A stretch of 45,697 bases of DNA from Chara braunii (Eukaryota; Streptophyta; Charophyceae; Charales; Characeae): positions 3,241,596-3,287,292 of the forward strand of contig BFEA01000092.1 in the NCBI GenBank assembly GCA_003427395.1, in the 5' to 3' direction. The notes beneath the pieces are model-generated. The model saw only the letters and a list, made by a program, of their open reading frames with translations, made no database searches and had not been told where the DNA came from. Each line of letters begins with the position of its first letter. Positions within the stretch are counted from its first letter, which is position 1. Below, in pieces: positions 10,338 to 18,285 of this stretch. Made by a program: the position numbers and the translations under genes.

Positions 10338-10806
10338 ATCAGGGGCACCCCCTCAATTCGAGGGTCGTCTCTATTTTAGGGATCCGCTTCTGCATACGCA
10401 TATACAACTTTGTGAGGAGCCGCCCGTCTGAGGAAACGCGCAATGAATGCGAATCCCCAATCTGTACTTGTAGCAGATCCTTGGGATGGACTCTATCTAT
10501 TGTCTGGGGGGTTGAGCAATTCCGAAAGATGCTTCGATTTACCATAACCAGGTTCATCTCGTAAAACAATAGTGAACTCGAACAAGCATCTTGGGTAGTT
10601 TGTGCTAGCGATCGATATCCCCTCACTTGTCCTTTTCTGGCATGCTCTTGTCCTGTCGAATTCGCAGTAAGCCGAATGTCCAGAGTGCAGAATTGATTGC
10701 ACAGGTGAACTCTAGCTCTATACGTCTTTCGGTCTAAAACCCTAAACCCGCACTATGACTCGGGGTTTGGTTGTTGGACAGGAGGCTTGTGCAGCTGTAG
10801 CACTAC

Positions 10807-10896
10807 CATCTTCCCCCGAACACAACGCACCCTCATTATGAATGTATAGAGGCTAGGTTTCCGGTCCGATGCATGCGTTGTGTTCGGGGGAAGACA
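10807..10896. mobile_element. 90-bp MITE with 20-bp perfect inverted repeats
   Basis: CTTCCCCCGAACACAACGCA (10810-10829) and its exact reverse complement at 10874-10893 flank a 44-bp centre. The outer sequence reads CACTACCATC on the left. A related element with the same TIR theme (CACTACCGTCTTC) is nested in the larger element at 13.4 kb. A short telomere-like stretch (CCCTAAACCC, 10739-10748) lies upstream by chance. Confidence 0.7.
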
Positions 10897-11238
10897 AGAG
10901 CGGGACGAACGGCTGGATCAAAGTTCGGGCTTATTTAAATACGGGCTGCGGGGTGATTCCGGGCTTATGATTCAGGGTTTTCGCTATATCAGTGTGCAAG
11001 TCCCGTGTATTTTCTGCCCTCCTTCTCCCCCTAGGGGTAGGTGGGATTATGTTTAGACATATGTACTGCTATCTGAGGAGTTGGGAATATCTGCTGTGGT
11101 AATGCGTTCTGAGGTGGTCAATCCATAATCATGTTCGTTCTGTGGAGGCTTGTTGTTGCGCACTGTGATTCTGCCTGTGACATCTGCTCTGTGTTTGGAC
11201 TTCAGTGGTAGGCTGCTCAGTTCGTATTTTCAGCTCAG

Positions 11239-11297
11239 GAGACACAAATGGAAGATCAACAGCTGGAGAAGGAAGGTCGGGCTGCCGCCCTTGCAAG
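11239..11297 (+). CDS. candidate internal exon, coiled-coil-like
   Basis: An acceptor (TATTTTCAG, ending 11233, or the next CAG ending 11238) and a strong donor (AAG then GTGAGAG at 11298) enclose a short segment. One frame reads QETQMEDQQLEKEGRAAALA, an acidic helical-looking peptide. It could belong to the CCCH gene downstream. However, this frame ends in phase 2 while the 12221 exon needs phase 1 upstream, so an intermediate exon or a different frame would be required. I keep it only as a candidate. Confidence 0.25.
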
Positions 11298-11350
11298 GTG
11301 AGAGTGTGTGTCTCTGTGTGTTTGCTTTCGTAATGCGGATGTGTATATAT

Positions 11351-11382
<32 letters not shown>

Positions 11383-11387
<5 letters not shown>

Positions 11388-11497
11388 ATATTCGCTATAC
11401 AACCAAAAAAAGCATGACTGTGCCATACTGTTTCGTCGGACTTTCACCGACTCATCAGGAGGTTGAACCCCGACAGTCTGCCCAGGATTCATTTGAC

Positions 11498-11500
<3 letters not shown>
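11383..11500 (-). mobile_element. hammerhead-bearing repeat element, inverted copy
   Basis: Reverse complement of the core of the elements at 10.2 and 16.2 kb, from the AGTCAAATGAATCCTGG block through the ribozyme to the TTGTATAGCGAATATGAC tail. GT runs bound both sides (11355-11381 and 11501-11549), which are the reverse complement of the CA runs that border the plus-strand copies. The upstream foldable arm present in the other copies is missing here. Confidence 0.75.
11422..11482 (-). ncRNA. type III hammerhead ribozyme, core intact
   Basis: On the minus strand the order is stem III strand GGCAGACTG, then TC with the expected cleavage 3' of the C complementary to 11472. Stem I follows (GGGGT-TCA-ACCTC with one G-U pair), then CTGATGA (11458 to 11452). 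Stem II is 5 bp (GTCGG/CCGAC, 7-nt loop TGAAAGT), then GAAA (11434 to 11431), and stem III closes with CAGTATGGC. All conserved core bases are present. Stem III has two mismatches beyond the first four pairs. Stem III is the open one, so this is type III, the form known from viroid-like RNAs and plant genomic hammerheads. Confidence 0.75.

Positions 11501-11549
<49 letters not shown>
11501..11549. repeat. (GT)n microsatellite
   Basis: GT run that abuts the inverted hammerhead-bearing element. A second GT run lies at 11355-11381 on its other side. Confidence 0.95.
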
Positions 11550-11552
<3 letters not shown>

Positions 11553-11784
11553 CATTTTGCTCTCCACGATATCTATCATCATGCAGGATTTGCGAAGGTC
11601 TGCTTTGCGGTTGAACCCCGACAGCTGGCTCCATTGCTCGCTTGTCTATGCGTTGGTCATCTGCTGGCTGATGTGCCGCGTTCCAGAATTGCGATGCCGA
11701 TTGGTTTCAATCTTTTGACCTGTGTCCCCTTTCTTCCCACAGTCGGAACATTGGATTGGATTGGATTGGATTGATCTTGATCTC

Positions 11785-11908
11785 ATACCTTTCTCGGCCT
11801 TTTGGCTAAAAATAGATGAAGTGCATTGTATCTGTTCTGTTCAGTTTGATAACTGATCCGTGGTCCATCGGGTCACGTGATATGAATTGGATTGATCTTT
11901 TTGACATC
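11785..11908 (+). ncRNA. U2 snRNA-like sequence, probable pseudogene or variant
   Basis: The first 25 nt (11785-11809, ATACCTTTCTCGGCCTTTTG and on) match the U2 5' end and stem I exactly as I know it. Stem IIa (TTCAG...CTGAT) and stem IIb (CGTGGTCC-ATC-GGGTCACG, 8 pairs) follow. After them comes ATGAATTGGATTGATCTTTTT, resembling the Sm-site region. The branch-site recognition GTAGTA is not intact: the stretch reads GTGCATTGTATCTG. The 3' half (stems III and IV) is not recognisable. No plant USE or -30 TATA is clear upstream, where a GGATT repeat (11751-11772) stands. It lies in the probable intron or upstream flank of the CCCH gene. Confidence 0.7.
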
Positions 11909-12220
11909 TGGTCTTCTTTACGCACTCTATGAGAATGACTATTTGCAGACCCAGTGCTCACACCCCGAGTTTTCAAACCCAACTTCCAGACCCTGCTTGC
12001 AGACTCGGAGAGTTTGTAGACCCAGTTTGCTCACTCCGTTTACCGAATCATCTTGCAGATCTGTTATACCGACCCGCTTTTTTTATGGCTTAGTTTGTGT
12101 GCTGAACCAGCTTGCGGACTCAGTTTACCTACCTATTTGCAGAACTAGATGTGAGTGCCGGAAATGTTTTGTTTTTCTTTTCTTTTTCACTTTATCTTAT
12201 CTTCCCTCTTTTGTGTGCAG

Positions 12221-12616
12221 GTGATGATGACGAGGAGGACAAAGGCAAGGGCAGCGCTGACACAAAAAAGACGAAGAAGAAGGAGGCTAAGCGGTTCAAG
12301 AGAGATGGTAAGCCTCAATTAAAGCGCACAAGTGTGTGTAGGGCTTGGCAGAAAGGGGAATGCAAGTATGGTGCCGATAAATGCAGGTTCCGACATGAGG
12401 TTGATTCTGCAGGAAAGAGTGCTGGCAAGGGAAAGAAAGCATCGCTTGCTGGCAAAGGCGAGAAAGCACAGCCAGAGTTTCGACTTCAAAAGGAAGAACC
12501 CCTCCTCCCACGACAAGATTCAATGAAGAGAGGGAAAACAGCGAAGAAGGTTCGTCTTCTGAAAAAGAGTAACAAGCCAAAGAAACTTTCGAAGAAAACC
12601 AATGCCGGTGGGAAAG
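12221..12616 (+). CDS. CCCH zinc-finger protein, internal exon
   Basis: A good acceptor (CTTTTGTGTGCAG, ending 12220) opens an acidic then Lys-rich exon: DDDEEDKGKG, KKTKKKEAKRFKR, then one zinc finger with Cys codons at 12337, 12361 and 12382 and His at 12394 (C-x7-C-x6-C-x3-H). CCCH fingers of this spacing usually bind RNA. A Lys/Gly-rich linker follows. The frame would stop at TAA 12619-12621, but a donor after 12616 (AAAG then GTTAAC) or after 12607 (GTGGGA) keeps phase 1 and joins in frame to the exon at 13168. The protein is therefore probably nuclear or nucleolar and RNA-linked. The exon needs one base from an upstream exon that I could not identify. I do not recognise the orthologue. 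Confidence 0.65.
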
Positions 12617-12683
12617 GTTAACGAGATTGAAAATTTGCCAATTTTTTCAAGGCACTGTAGGAAGTGGCTCTTCTGCCACGGGG

Positions 12684-12684
<1 letters not shown>

Positions 12685-12773
<89 letters not shown>
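12685..12773. repeat. (GA)n microsatellite inside the intron
   Basis: GA run of about 88 bp in the 551-bp intron between the zinc-finger exon and the 13168 exon. Confidence 0.95.
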
Positions 12774-12776
<3 letters not shown>

Positions 12777-13167
12777 TGTAAGTGTCCTCTAGGTTGCGTA
12801 GTTTGCATTGTGCTGCTTGAGCGACAATCTGAACCTCAGTTACTCCAATAATAGAGTTCAACATCTCGGATTAGGTCATTGTGTGTAGTTCGTAGGGAGG
12901 CGGAATCTGGTGGGGAACAGGGTGGAGTGCTGCCGCCATTGTGTATTAGCATTTTTGTCCGGCTAGGTTCCTGTCAGATGAAATTAAGACGATTTGCACG
13001 TGTTCTGACCGTATAGGACACATAAAAGATGACCCGAAACAGAAGGCAGAGAGCTGAACCTGCAGGAAGGAAACTTGGGCTGGAAAGGAAGCAAAAGGGA
13101 CGAGCAACAACTGTGGTTTTGAGTGGGAACCGAACGTTGTTGTAAATTCATTTAATTTCCTTTGCAG

Positions 13168-14803
13168 ATGACTGGGAATTCAAATTCAGCTCAGACTCAG
13201 CTCTGCTTAAATGCATGCACATGAACGCTCTCGTGAAGACAGCGGAATGGATGCTAACACATGATCGGATTGCGTGGCATGAGCATCAATCTGCCTTGGA
13301 TGAGAGAGGAGAGGTGGTGAGTGTGTGGGTCATTGTCGGCCTGTGCATCTGATGGTTTAGGTTAAACCACTACCGTCTTCACCCGAACAGAACGTACTGT
13401 CAATCTTGCTGCATCTGGACTGAATGTTGTGCCAACTACAGGCAGAATGACCGTACGTTTTATTCGGGGGAAGACGGCAGTACCTCTGCCAGTGTTGGGA
13501 AATTACGAGCTTTAGTCTGTTCCCGAAGAATTCGGGGGTGGGACCCAGGGTCGGCAAGTCCAGTAAATTGGAGTTTTCTTTTGCCCGCGCGTGAAAGGAA
13601 AAGGGAAAAAAAAAAGCTTTCTGTACTGCAATGATGTCGGGCAGGGTAGTCTAGGAGGCCGTGCTCACAGTCTTCCTCTACAGAATGCATCTTACAGCAA
13701 ACACGGTCACATTCTGAAAGTTGTTTTTTTTTGTTTTTTTTCCTTTCTCGTGTGTTTGTTACGAGTCCCCTGCCAACGAGGCAGGCCGGAATCCGTGATC
13801 TGCTCAAGCTGTGTTTCCCCAGAGGATTGTAACCCTGATCACACTGGCACTTAGAGGAATGTATCCAGCCATTTTCACAGCCGAATCCGTGTTTGCGCTT
13901 TTTTTTCCCCCTTGTTTTGCATTTCTGGAATCTGACAATCTGAACACGGCGCTGTGATGCGCTCACTGATTGCAGTTGTATACATTCTTGGAAGTGGGGT
14001 AGTGTGAGTGTGCCCTCACTGATTGCAGTTGTATACATTCGTGGAAGCGGCCACAACGTTTGTTCGTCTTTTTTTTTTGTTTGTTCTTCCCGTGAGAGTA
14101 CCATAAAGAAAATGGAGTGGGACTCAGGCTCGGCAAAACTCGGAGCGCAGTGAAATTCAGGGTCGGCGAAAACAGGCTTGGAGGTACTAGTGGTTTAAGC
14201 AGAGCTTACAACCATGTGTGTGGTGGTCAGTGTATCCATCTTAGAAGCTTGCGAGTGTGGGACTTAGCAAACCTGCATGCATGTTATGAAGATGCCAAGG
14301 ATCTGCAGATTATTGGGAGTTTCACTCTCCTAACACAGACACATGCTTAGAAATACACACACAACAACAAAAACTACGAATATGTGGTCACTCCGTGCTC
14401 AACCACGCAGAAGTAGGGGACATCGCTCGTCTATGGTGTTCCCGATGTGGTTTATAATGCTTTGAGACTGTTTGGGACTTAATGGAGTTTGTTGCTGGGT
14501 GATTTAGGCAGGGGGGAAGAGAAAGAGAGAGAGAGAGAGAGAGGAGGAGGAAGCTGTGATTTTCCTTGTTTTCGTTTATCAATGTGGGAACAAGTTCATT
14601 GAGAACTTGAGGTTAATGTGTTTACTTTTCCACGTCTTCCAAATGCAAGGTCTGGGGAGTCTGCCCTGCCTACGAAGTGGTGCAGAGGGTAAGCGGTGAA
14701 TCTGTTTCACGTTCTTGAGCTTGTTTTATTCCTTTTTTTTGTGTTGCAGAAGCCTGCAGGTTCAAAAGACAATGGGATGTGTAAACTGCATATCTATGTC
14801 TAA
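13168..14803 (+). CDS. CCCH gene, three 3' exons to stop codon
   Basis: Three segments join in frame with the zinc-finger exon. Exon 13168-13316 follows TTTCCTTTGCAG and ends before GTGAGT. It begins by completing an Asp codon and reads DWEFKFSSDSALLKCMHMNA then WMLTHDRIAWHEHQSALDER. Exon 14650-14688 follows CAAATGCAAG, reads VWGVCPAYEVVQR and ends before GTAAGC. Exon 14750-14803 follows TTTTTTTGTGTTGCAG, reads KPAGSKDNGMCKLHIYV and ends at TAA 14801-14803. Intron phases are 1, 0 and 0, and all agree, which is strong support for one gene. The 1.33-kb middle intron is largely one TIR element with a nested MITE. The C-terminal ~80 residues look folded; I do not recognise the family. The AAG acceptor at 14649 is the weakest border. 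Confidence 0.6.
13362..14198. mobile_element. 837-bp TIR element, AAACCACTAGT family (copy A)
   Basis: Starts TTAAACCACTA (13362-13372) and ends TAGTGGTTTAA (14188-14198). Inside the ends about 100 bp on each side are related in inverted orientation (CCTCTGCC / CCTCCAAGCC, then GGGTGGGACCC / GTGGGACTC). The left end is interrupted by a smaller MITE. TTAA at both borders may be a target duplication. The interior contains a block also found inverted at 37440-37790 and two direct copies of a block with TGCAGTTGTATACATTC (about 13971 and 14024). It lies in an intron of the CCCH gene. Confidence 0.6.
13369..13483. mobile_element. nested MITE, relative of the one at 10.8 kb
   Basis: CACTACCGTCTTCACCCGAA at the left and GTACGTTTTATTCGGGGGAA then GACGGC at the right form arms of about 27 bp with a few mismatches. 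The TIR theme GTCTTCMCCCGAAC matches the element at 10807-10896. Compared with the related copy at 37.8 kb it interrupts the CACTA-GTACC junction of the larger element, so it inserted later. Confidence 0.6.
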
Positions 14804-14901
14804 CTGTGTTTGTGAACATCATGCCGTAGAGAGCAGTGAGATCAGTGCAATGTTACTGGTGTTGTGTTTGAGAGAGATGCTGCTGTTCTAATGCCGAGGT
14901 G

Positions 14902-14903
<2 letters not shown>

Positions 14904-14987
<84 letters not shown>
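14904..14987. repeat. (CT)n microsatellite
   Basis: CT run just downstream of the CCCH gene stop codon, possibly in its 3' UTR or flank. Confidence 0.95.
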
Positions 14988-14991
<4 letters not shown>

Positions 14992-15112
14992 GACACAGAC
15001 ACACACGAACTACACGGGCTAATTCTTTGCCCTGCTTTAGAGCGTGGGCTGTTTGGATGTTTACTGGTGGCCACAAGTTCTCTTTGGGGGGAATGTATGT
15101 TAGTGGGCCGGA

Positions 15113-15412
15113 GTGGAAGGCTTTCCCGGTTTTCTCGGACCCTTAGCATGGTCGGTGCGTTTTGGCTGGAGGAGTCTTCTGTCTTAGGTAAGTTGTCTCT
15201 TATCTTCTTCCTCCTCTTTGGCAGTGACGCGAGTGTGTAGTTTGAGATGAATGTCGGGAATGTCAATGCTGTTATATTTGTTTGTTTTTTATAAATGAGT
15301 TTTTGGTTTTGTAGGTCGATGCGGAAGGCTCTCCAAGTTTTTCGGACCTTTGAGGGGTTCGGGTCGGTGTCTTTTTGCTGGAGTAGTCTTCTGTCTTAGG
15401 TAAGTTGCCTTC
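15113..15412. repeat. two direct copies of a ~95-bp block
   Basis: 15113-15208 and 15319-15412 share GGAAGGCT-TCC, TTTTTC/TTCTCGGACC, a GGTCGGTG core and an identical ending GTCTTCTGTCTTAGGTAAGT. The end looks like a splice donor in both copies. Frames are not conserved between the copies, so I do not call a duplicated exon. Confidence 0.7.
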
Positions 15413-15574
15413 TGCCCTCCATCCCCTTATGGTTTGAAATATATATGAATACATATGCATATGTGCGAGTGTGCCGCTTTGGCGGCAGACGGGTGTGTGG
15501 GCACTTGGCGCTGAATCACACAAATGTGGCCAACCTTGCATTTTCTATTATATTGCCTATCTATACTTTTTCGT

Positions 15575-15701
15575 TATGCATGGCTTGTGATGATCTGTGA
15601 AGGGAATGAGAGACAGAATCTGGGGTCCTTTAAAACAACACACAGGCTGCTACAGTCATCCTTTTTTTGAGTGTATAGCGAATACGACAACACACAACAT
15701 G
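15575..15701 (+). mobile_element. partial relative of hammerhead element, ribozyme absent
   Basis: The head (ATGGCTTGTGATG, GGAATGAGAGA) matches the start of copy 1 near 10047, and the tail (TACAGTCAT, GAGTGTATAGCGAATACGAC) matches its end. The middle with foldable arm and hammerhead is missing. It is either a deletion derivative or an ancestral form. Confidence 0.5.
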
Positions 15702-15915
15702 GCCTTGCTAAGCTCTCCGTACCACGGATCGATGCGGCTAGGGTCGGGATCGTACTAGCGGTCATGCCATTTGGTGTCCATGGCTCAATGGGTGTGTAGA
15801 GTGGGTTTTATGACTGTGTCAGATTAGTTTCTGAGACTTACTACCCTTCTTGTCAAGGGTCTGGACCAGGTTCAGACCTGCTAGAATTGCAAGCTTAGGT
15901 TGGTGTGAGTAAAGT

Positions 15916-15918
<3 letters not shown>

Positions 15919-16006
<88 letters not shown>

Positions 16007-16023
16007 NAGAGAGAGAGAGAGAG
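15919..16023. repeat. (GA)n microsatellite with one N
   Basis: GA run with an undetermined base at 16007. It adjoins the GTTTGGGGAGGTGGAAAA block and is shared in position with the GA run of copy 1, so it is best seen as part of the element. Confidence 0.95.
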
Positions 16024-16265
16024 TTTGGGGAGGTGGAAAACCACACACACACACACACACATGTAAAGTTGACCACTTTTCTCTGTCAAGGATGGGTATC
16101 GCTAACTCTGGGCGATGTGGTGAGTCCTTCTTATCCATCAGTCAAATGCATCCTGGACAGACTGTCGGGGTTCAACATCCTGATGAGTCGATGAAAGTCC
16201 GACGAAACAGTCTGTTTGGCACAGTCATGCTTTGTTTGAGTGTATAGTGAATATGACAACACACA
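16024..16265 (+). mobile_element. hammerhead-bearing repeat element, copy 2
   Basis: Same order as copy 1: GA run, GTTTGGGGAGGTGGAAAAC, CA run, GTAAAGTTGACCACTTTTCT, foldable arm (about 16090-16140), ribozyme (16155-16217), then GAGTGTATAGTGAATATGAC and another CA run (16258-16285). This copy has the best preserved ribozyme stem III. No open frame, LTR or tRNA-like promoter is visible within the unit. Confidence 0.75.
16155..16217 (+). ncRNA. type III hammerhead ribozyme, core intact
   Basis: Stem III is a perfect 7-bp helix CAGACTG (16158-16164) with CAGTCTG (16208-16214), extendable by A-U and G-U pairs. T16165-C16166 gives a GUC site with expected self-cleavage after C16166. Stem I is 16167-16179 with one mismatch and a TCA loop. 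CTGATGA is 16180-16186. Stem II is GTCG (16187-16190) with CGAC (16200-16203). GAAA is 16204-16207. All invariant core positions known for hammerheads are present. With stem III open it is type III. Known family function is self-cleavage of the RNA in cis; activity here is inferred. Confidence 0.8.
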
Positions 16266-16663
16266 AACACACACACACAAACACACTTTTTGTTTTGTTT
16301 TTTTTGACAACCCTGTGCCAGTCTAGAGTAGTCTGTTCCAGCCGTGAATATTTAGAATTCTGTGAAGCTCAGATGAATAGATTCAGAATCAAAGCAGTCT
16401 TTGTGTCCTATTGCACAGAACGAGAGCATTTGAGATGAGACAGTCACAGTCCAACATATGAAAGCAATTTTATAATTAGACAGTTTTTTGGTTGTCCTTG
16501 GGGTACCCCTTCCATTGTTCTTGCAACTCCCCTTTTACTGTGCCTCTTTCGTACAAGGCTGTCCACGTTGATTGTGGTTGAGCGGCAGCTGCCCACATCC
16601 CCGTGTGCCTTCACGGCCCACTTGCACGTTATTTCAGGAGGCGAGTAAAAAGGAAGGTATGCT

Positions 16664-16800
16664 CCTGTGCATACTCCTGTTCATTTCACTTCAGAGCTTC
16701 ATACTCCTGTTCATTTCACTTCAGATATTCAGCTTATACAGTTCTTTGTGTCTGTCCTTCATCTTCATACTTCCGTTCATTTCATTTCTGATCTTCATAT
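16664..16800. repeat. short tandem repeat, unit ~28 bp
   Basis: Three to four copies of a CATACTCCTGTTCATTTCAC-type unit ending TTCAGA, the last more diverged (CATACTTCCGTTCATTTCAT). No gene is supported between 14804 and 18880. Confidence 0.8.
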
Positions 16801-16987
16801 CGTCTGTCCTCTTAATGATGCTCATTCGTATGTATTTGTTAGTAGCACAAAGGGAGTGGAGTGGAGGGTGGAGGGTAGGCGATAGAAGGTGGAGTTCTAT
16901 AGGAGTATGGGGCAGGGGAGGTGGGGGCAAAGGAATCGGGGCGGTTGTGTGGAAAATCTGTAACACACAGACATACATGCCGTCCCT

Positions 16988-16990
<3 letters not shown>

Positions 16991-17074
<84 letters not shown>
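16991..17074. repeat. (CT)n microsatellite
   Basis: CT run of about 84 bp in non-coding DNA. The stretch 17075-17650 after it shows nothing I can assign. Confidence 0.95.
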
Positions 17075-17078
<4 letters not shown>

Positions 17079-17655
17079 GACATCTTATTATTGTGTGCAG
17101 CCAATGTATGCAGTTTGGAATCTACTATCATGAATGTGCATGGTCTCAGTGACTCATGTGAGCAAGTTGGTTTTTGAGGCTTACATTTTCAGCTTGTTAA
17201 AGCGCGGTAGATGTGTCCTTGTCGTTTGGATCTGTTGCCAAAAGAGGTAGATTTTATAGGTTCGTCATAATACTATGGACATTCCTCAATGATCACTGTA
17301 AACCGTCTCTGCATATCTCACTCCCCTGATAGTACGGAGGAAAAAAAAGTATCACATAGGATTTTATTTGGAAGTGTTCAGTTATGATAACAAGTGGCTC
17401 CTGCACAGCCGTGCATGGTAGGAAATCCCCCTCAGACAGAAGAGAAGAAGATAAAGCAGGATGTAGACACTAACAGAGATGCGACATGCACATACGGAGT
17501 TCGGTGTTTCATGTCACCGTAAAACCGCAATGCACAGCAACATATGTTTGGAGTCACCATAAACCCCCAGTGCACTGTGACACATATGAATGAGAGACTG
17601 TGTGCAAGAGTCGACTAACTAAGCACACGGTCTCACAGTGACAGTGACAGAGAGT

Positions 17656-17748
17656 TGTAGGAAATGAGCACCGGTGTGCACATGCACACGGCTGAGGGGA
17701 GCCAACGACAGGTGTAGGAAATGAGCACCGGTGTGCACATGCACAGTG
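17656..17748. repeat. direct duplication of a 32-bp block
   Basis: GTAGGAAATGAGCACCGGTG followed by TGCACATGCACA occurs at about 17657-17688 and 17716-17747. CACCGGTG and GTGCACATGCAC are near-palindromic. Confidence 0.85.
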
Positions 17749-17872
17749 ACAGAGAATTCCAGTACACATTGAATACAGATCTGTCCGACATTGCCACCGA
17801 GTACATGCCGGGTTTTTCACCCGATACCATCTCCCGCCTTCCCATGTTGATCATCTCCCAACAAGACAGCAT

Positions 17873-17955
17873 CTCTCTCTCTCTCTATATATATATATTT
17901 CTCTATTTGACGATATATATATATTATATCTATCTATCTATCTATCTATCTATCT
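17873..17955. repeat. compound CT / TA / TATC microsatellite
   Basis: CT run, two TA runs and an eight-copy TATC-type run in succession, just upstream of the diverged hammerhead element. Confidence 0.9.
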
Positions 17956-18090
17956 AATGCGGGCTTGGTTGTGCAACCTTGCCTTGGCTGCGGGAACTCC
18001 ACTTGCCCAATTGAAAAAGGAAAGAGAAGTACTTTTCTCAGGGGTTTGGAGCAACAGTTTGCTAGGATACAAGGGCTGGAGTGAGCAAGT

Positions 18091-18285
18091 CTACTACTTT
18101 TCTGGCGGCTATATCGCGAACTCTGGGTTACGTGCTAAGTCCTTCCTTATCCATCAGAGTCTGATGCGTTCTGGGAAGACTGGGGGTTCAGCCTCCAGAT
18201 GAGTTGGTGAAAGTCTAAAGAAAACAGTCAGGTGCAGCCATGCTTTTTTAATGGAGTAATGCATAGCAAATATGACAACATACAT
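18091..18285 (+). mobile_element. hammerhead-bearing repeat element, diverged copy
   Basis: Matches the family from ACTACTTTTCTGG through CGAACTCTGGG, CCTTCCTTATCCATCAGAG, the ribozyme region (18174-18230) and the tail AATGCATAGCAAATATGACA. The first core box is CAGATGA instead of CTGATGA and the cleavage GTC is replaced by GGG, so the ribozyme is most likely dead. The GAAA box and part of stem III (AGACTG/CAGTC) remain. Confidence 0.6.

Noticed and set aside
10735-10750. Interstitial telomere repeat CCCTAAA
   Set aside because: Only two imperfect units; too short to mean anything.
13460-14104. Minus-strand Cys-rich ORF (GWIHSSKCQCDQGY, SECDRVCCKMHSVEEDCEHG) as a secreted peptide gene
   Set aside because: A related frame exists at 37.4 kb, but the differences are mostly non-synonymous and frames break, so there is no sign of protein-level constraint. 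It is inside a TIR element.
14671-14770. tRNA-like A box (GTGGTGCAGAGGG) and B box (GGTTCAAAAG)
   Set aside because: Both fall at exon ends with a GTAAGC donor and a polypyrimidine-CAG acceptor between them, and the exons read in phase with the CCCH gene.
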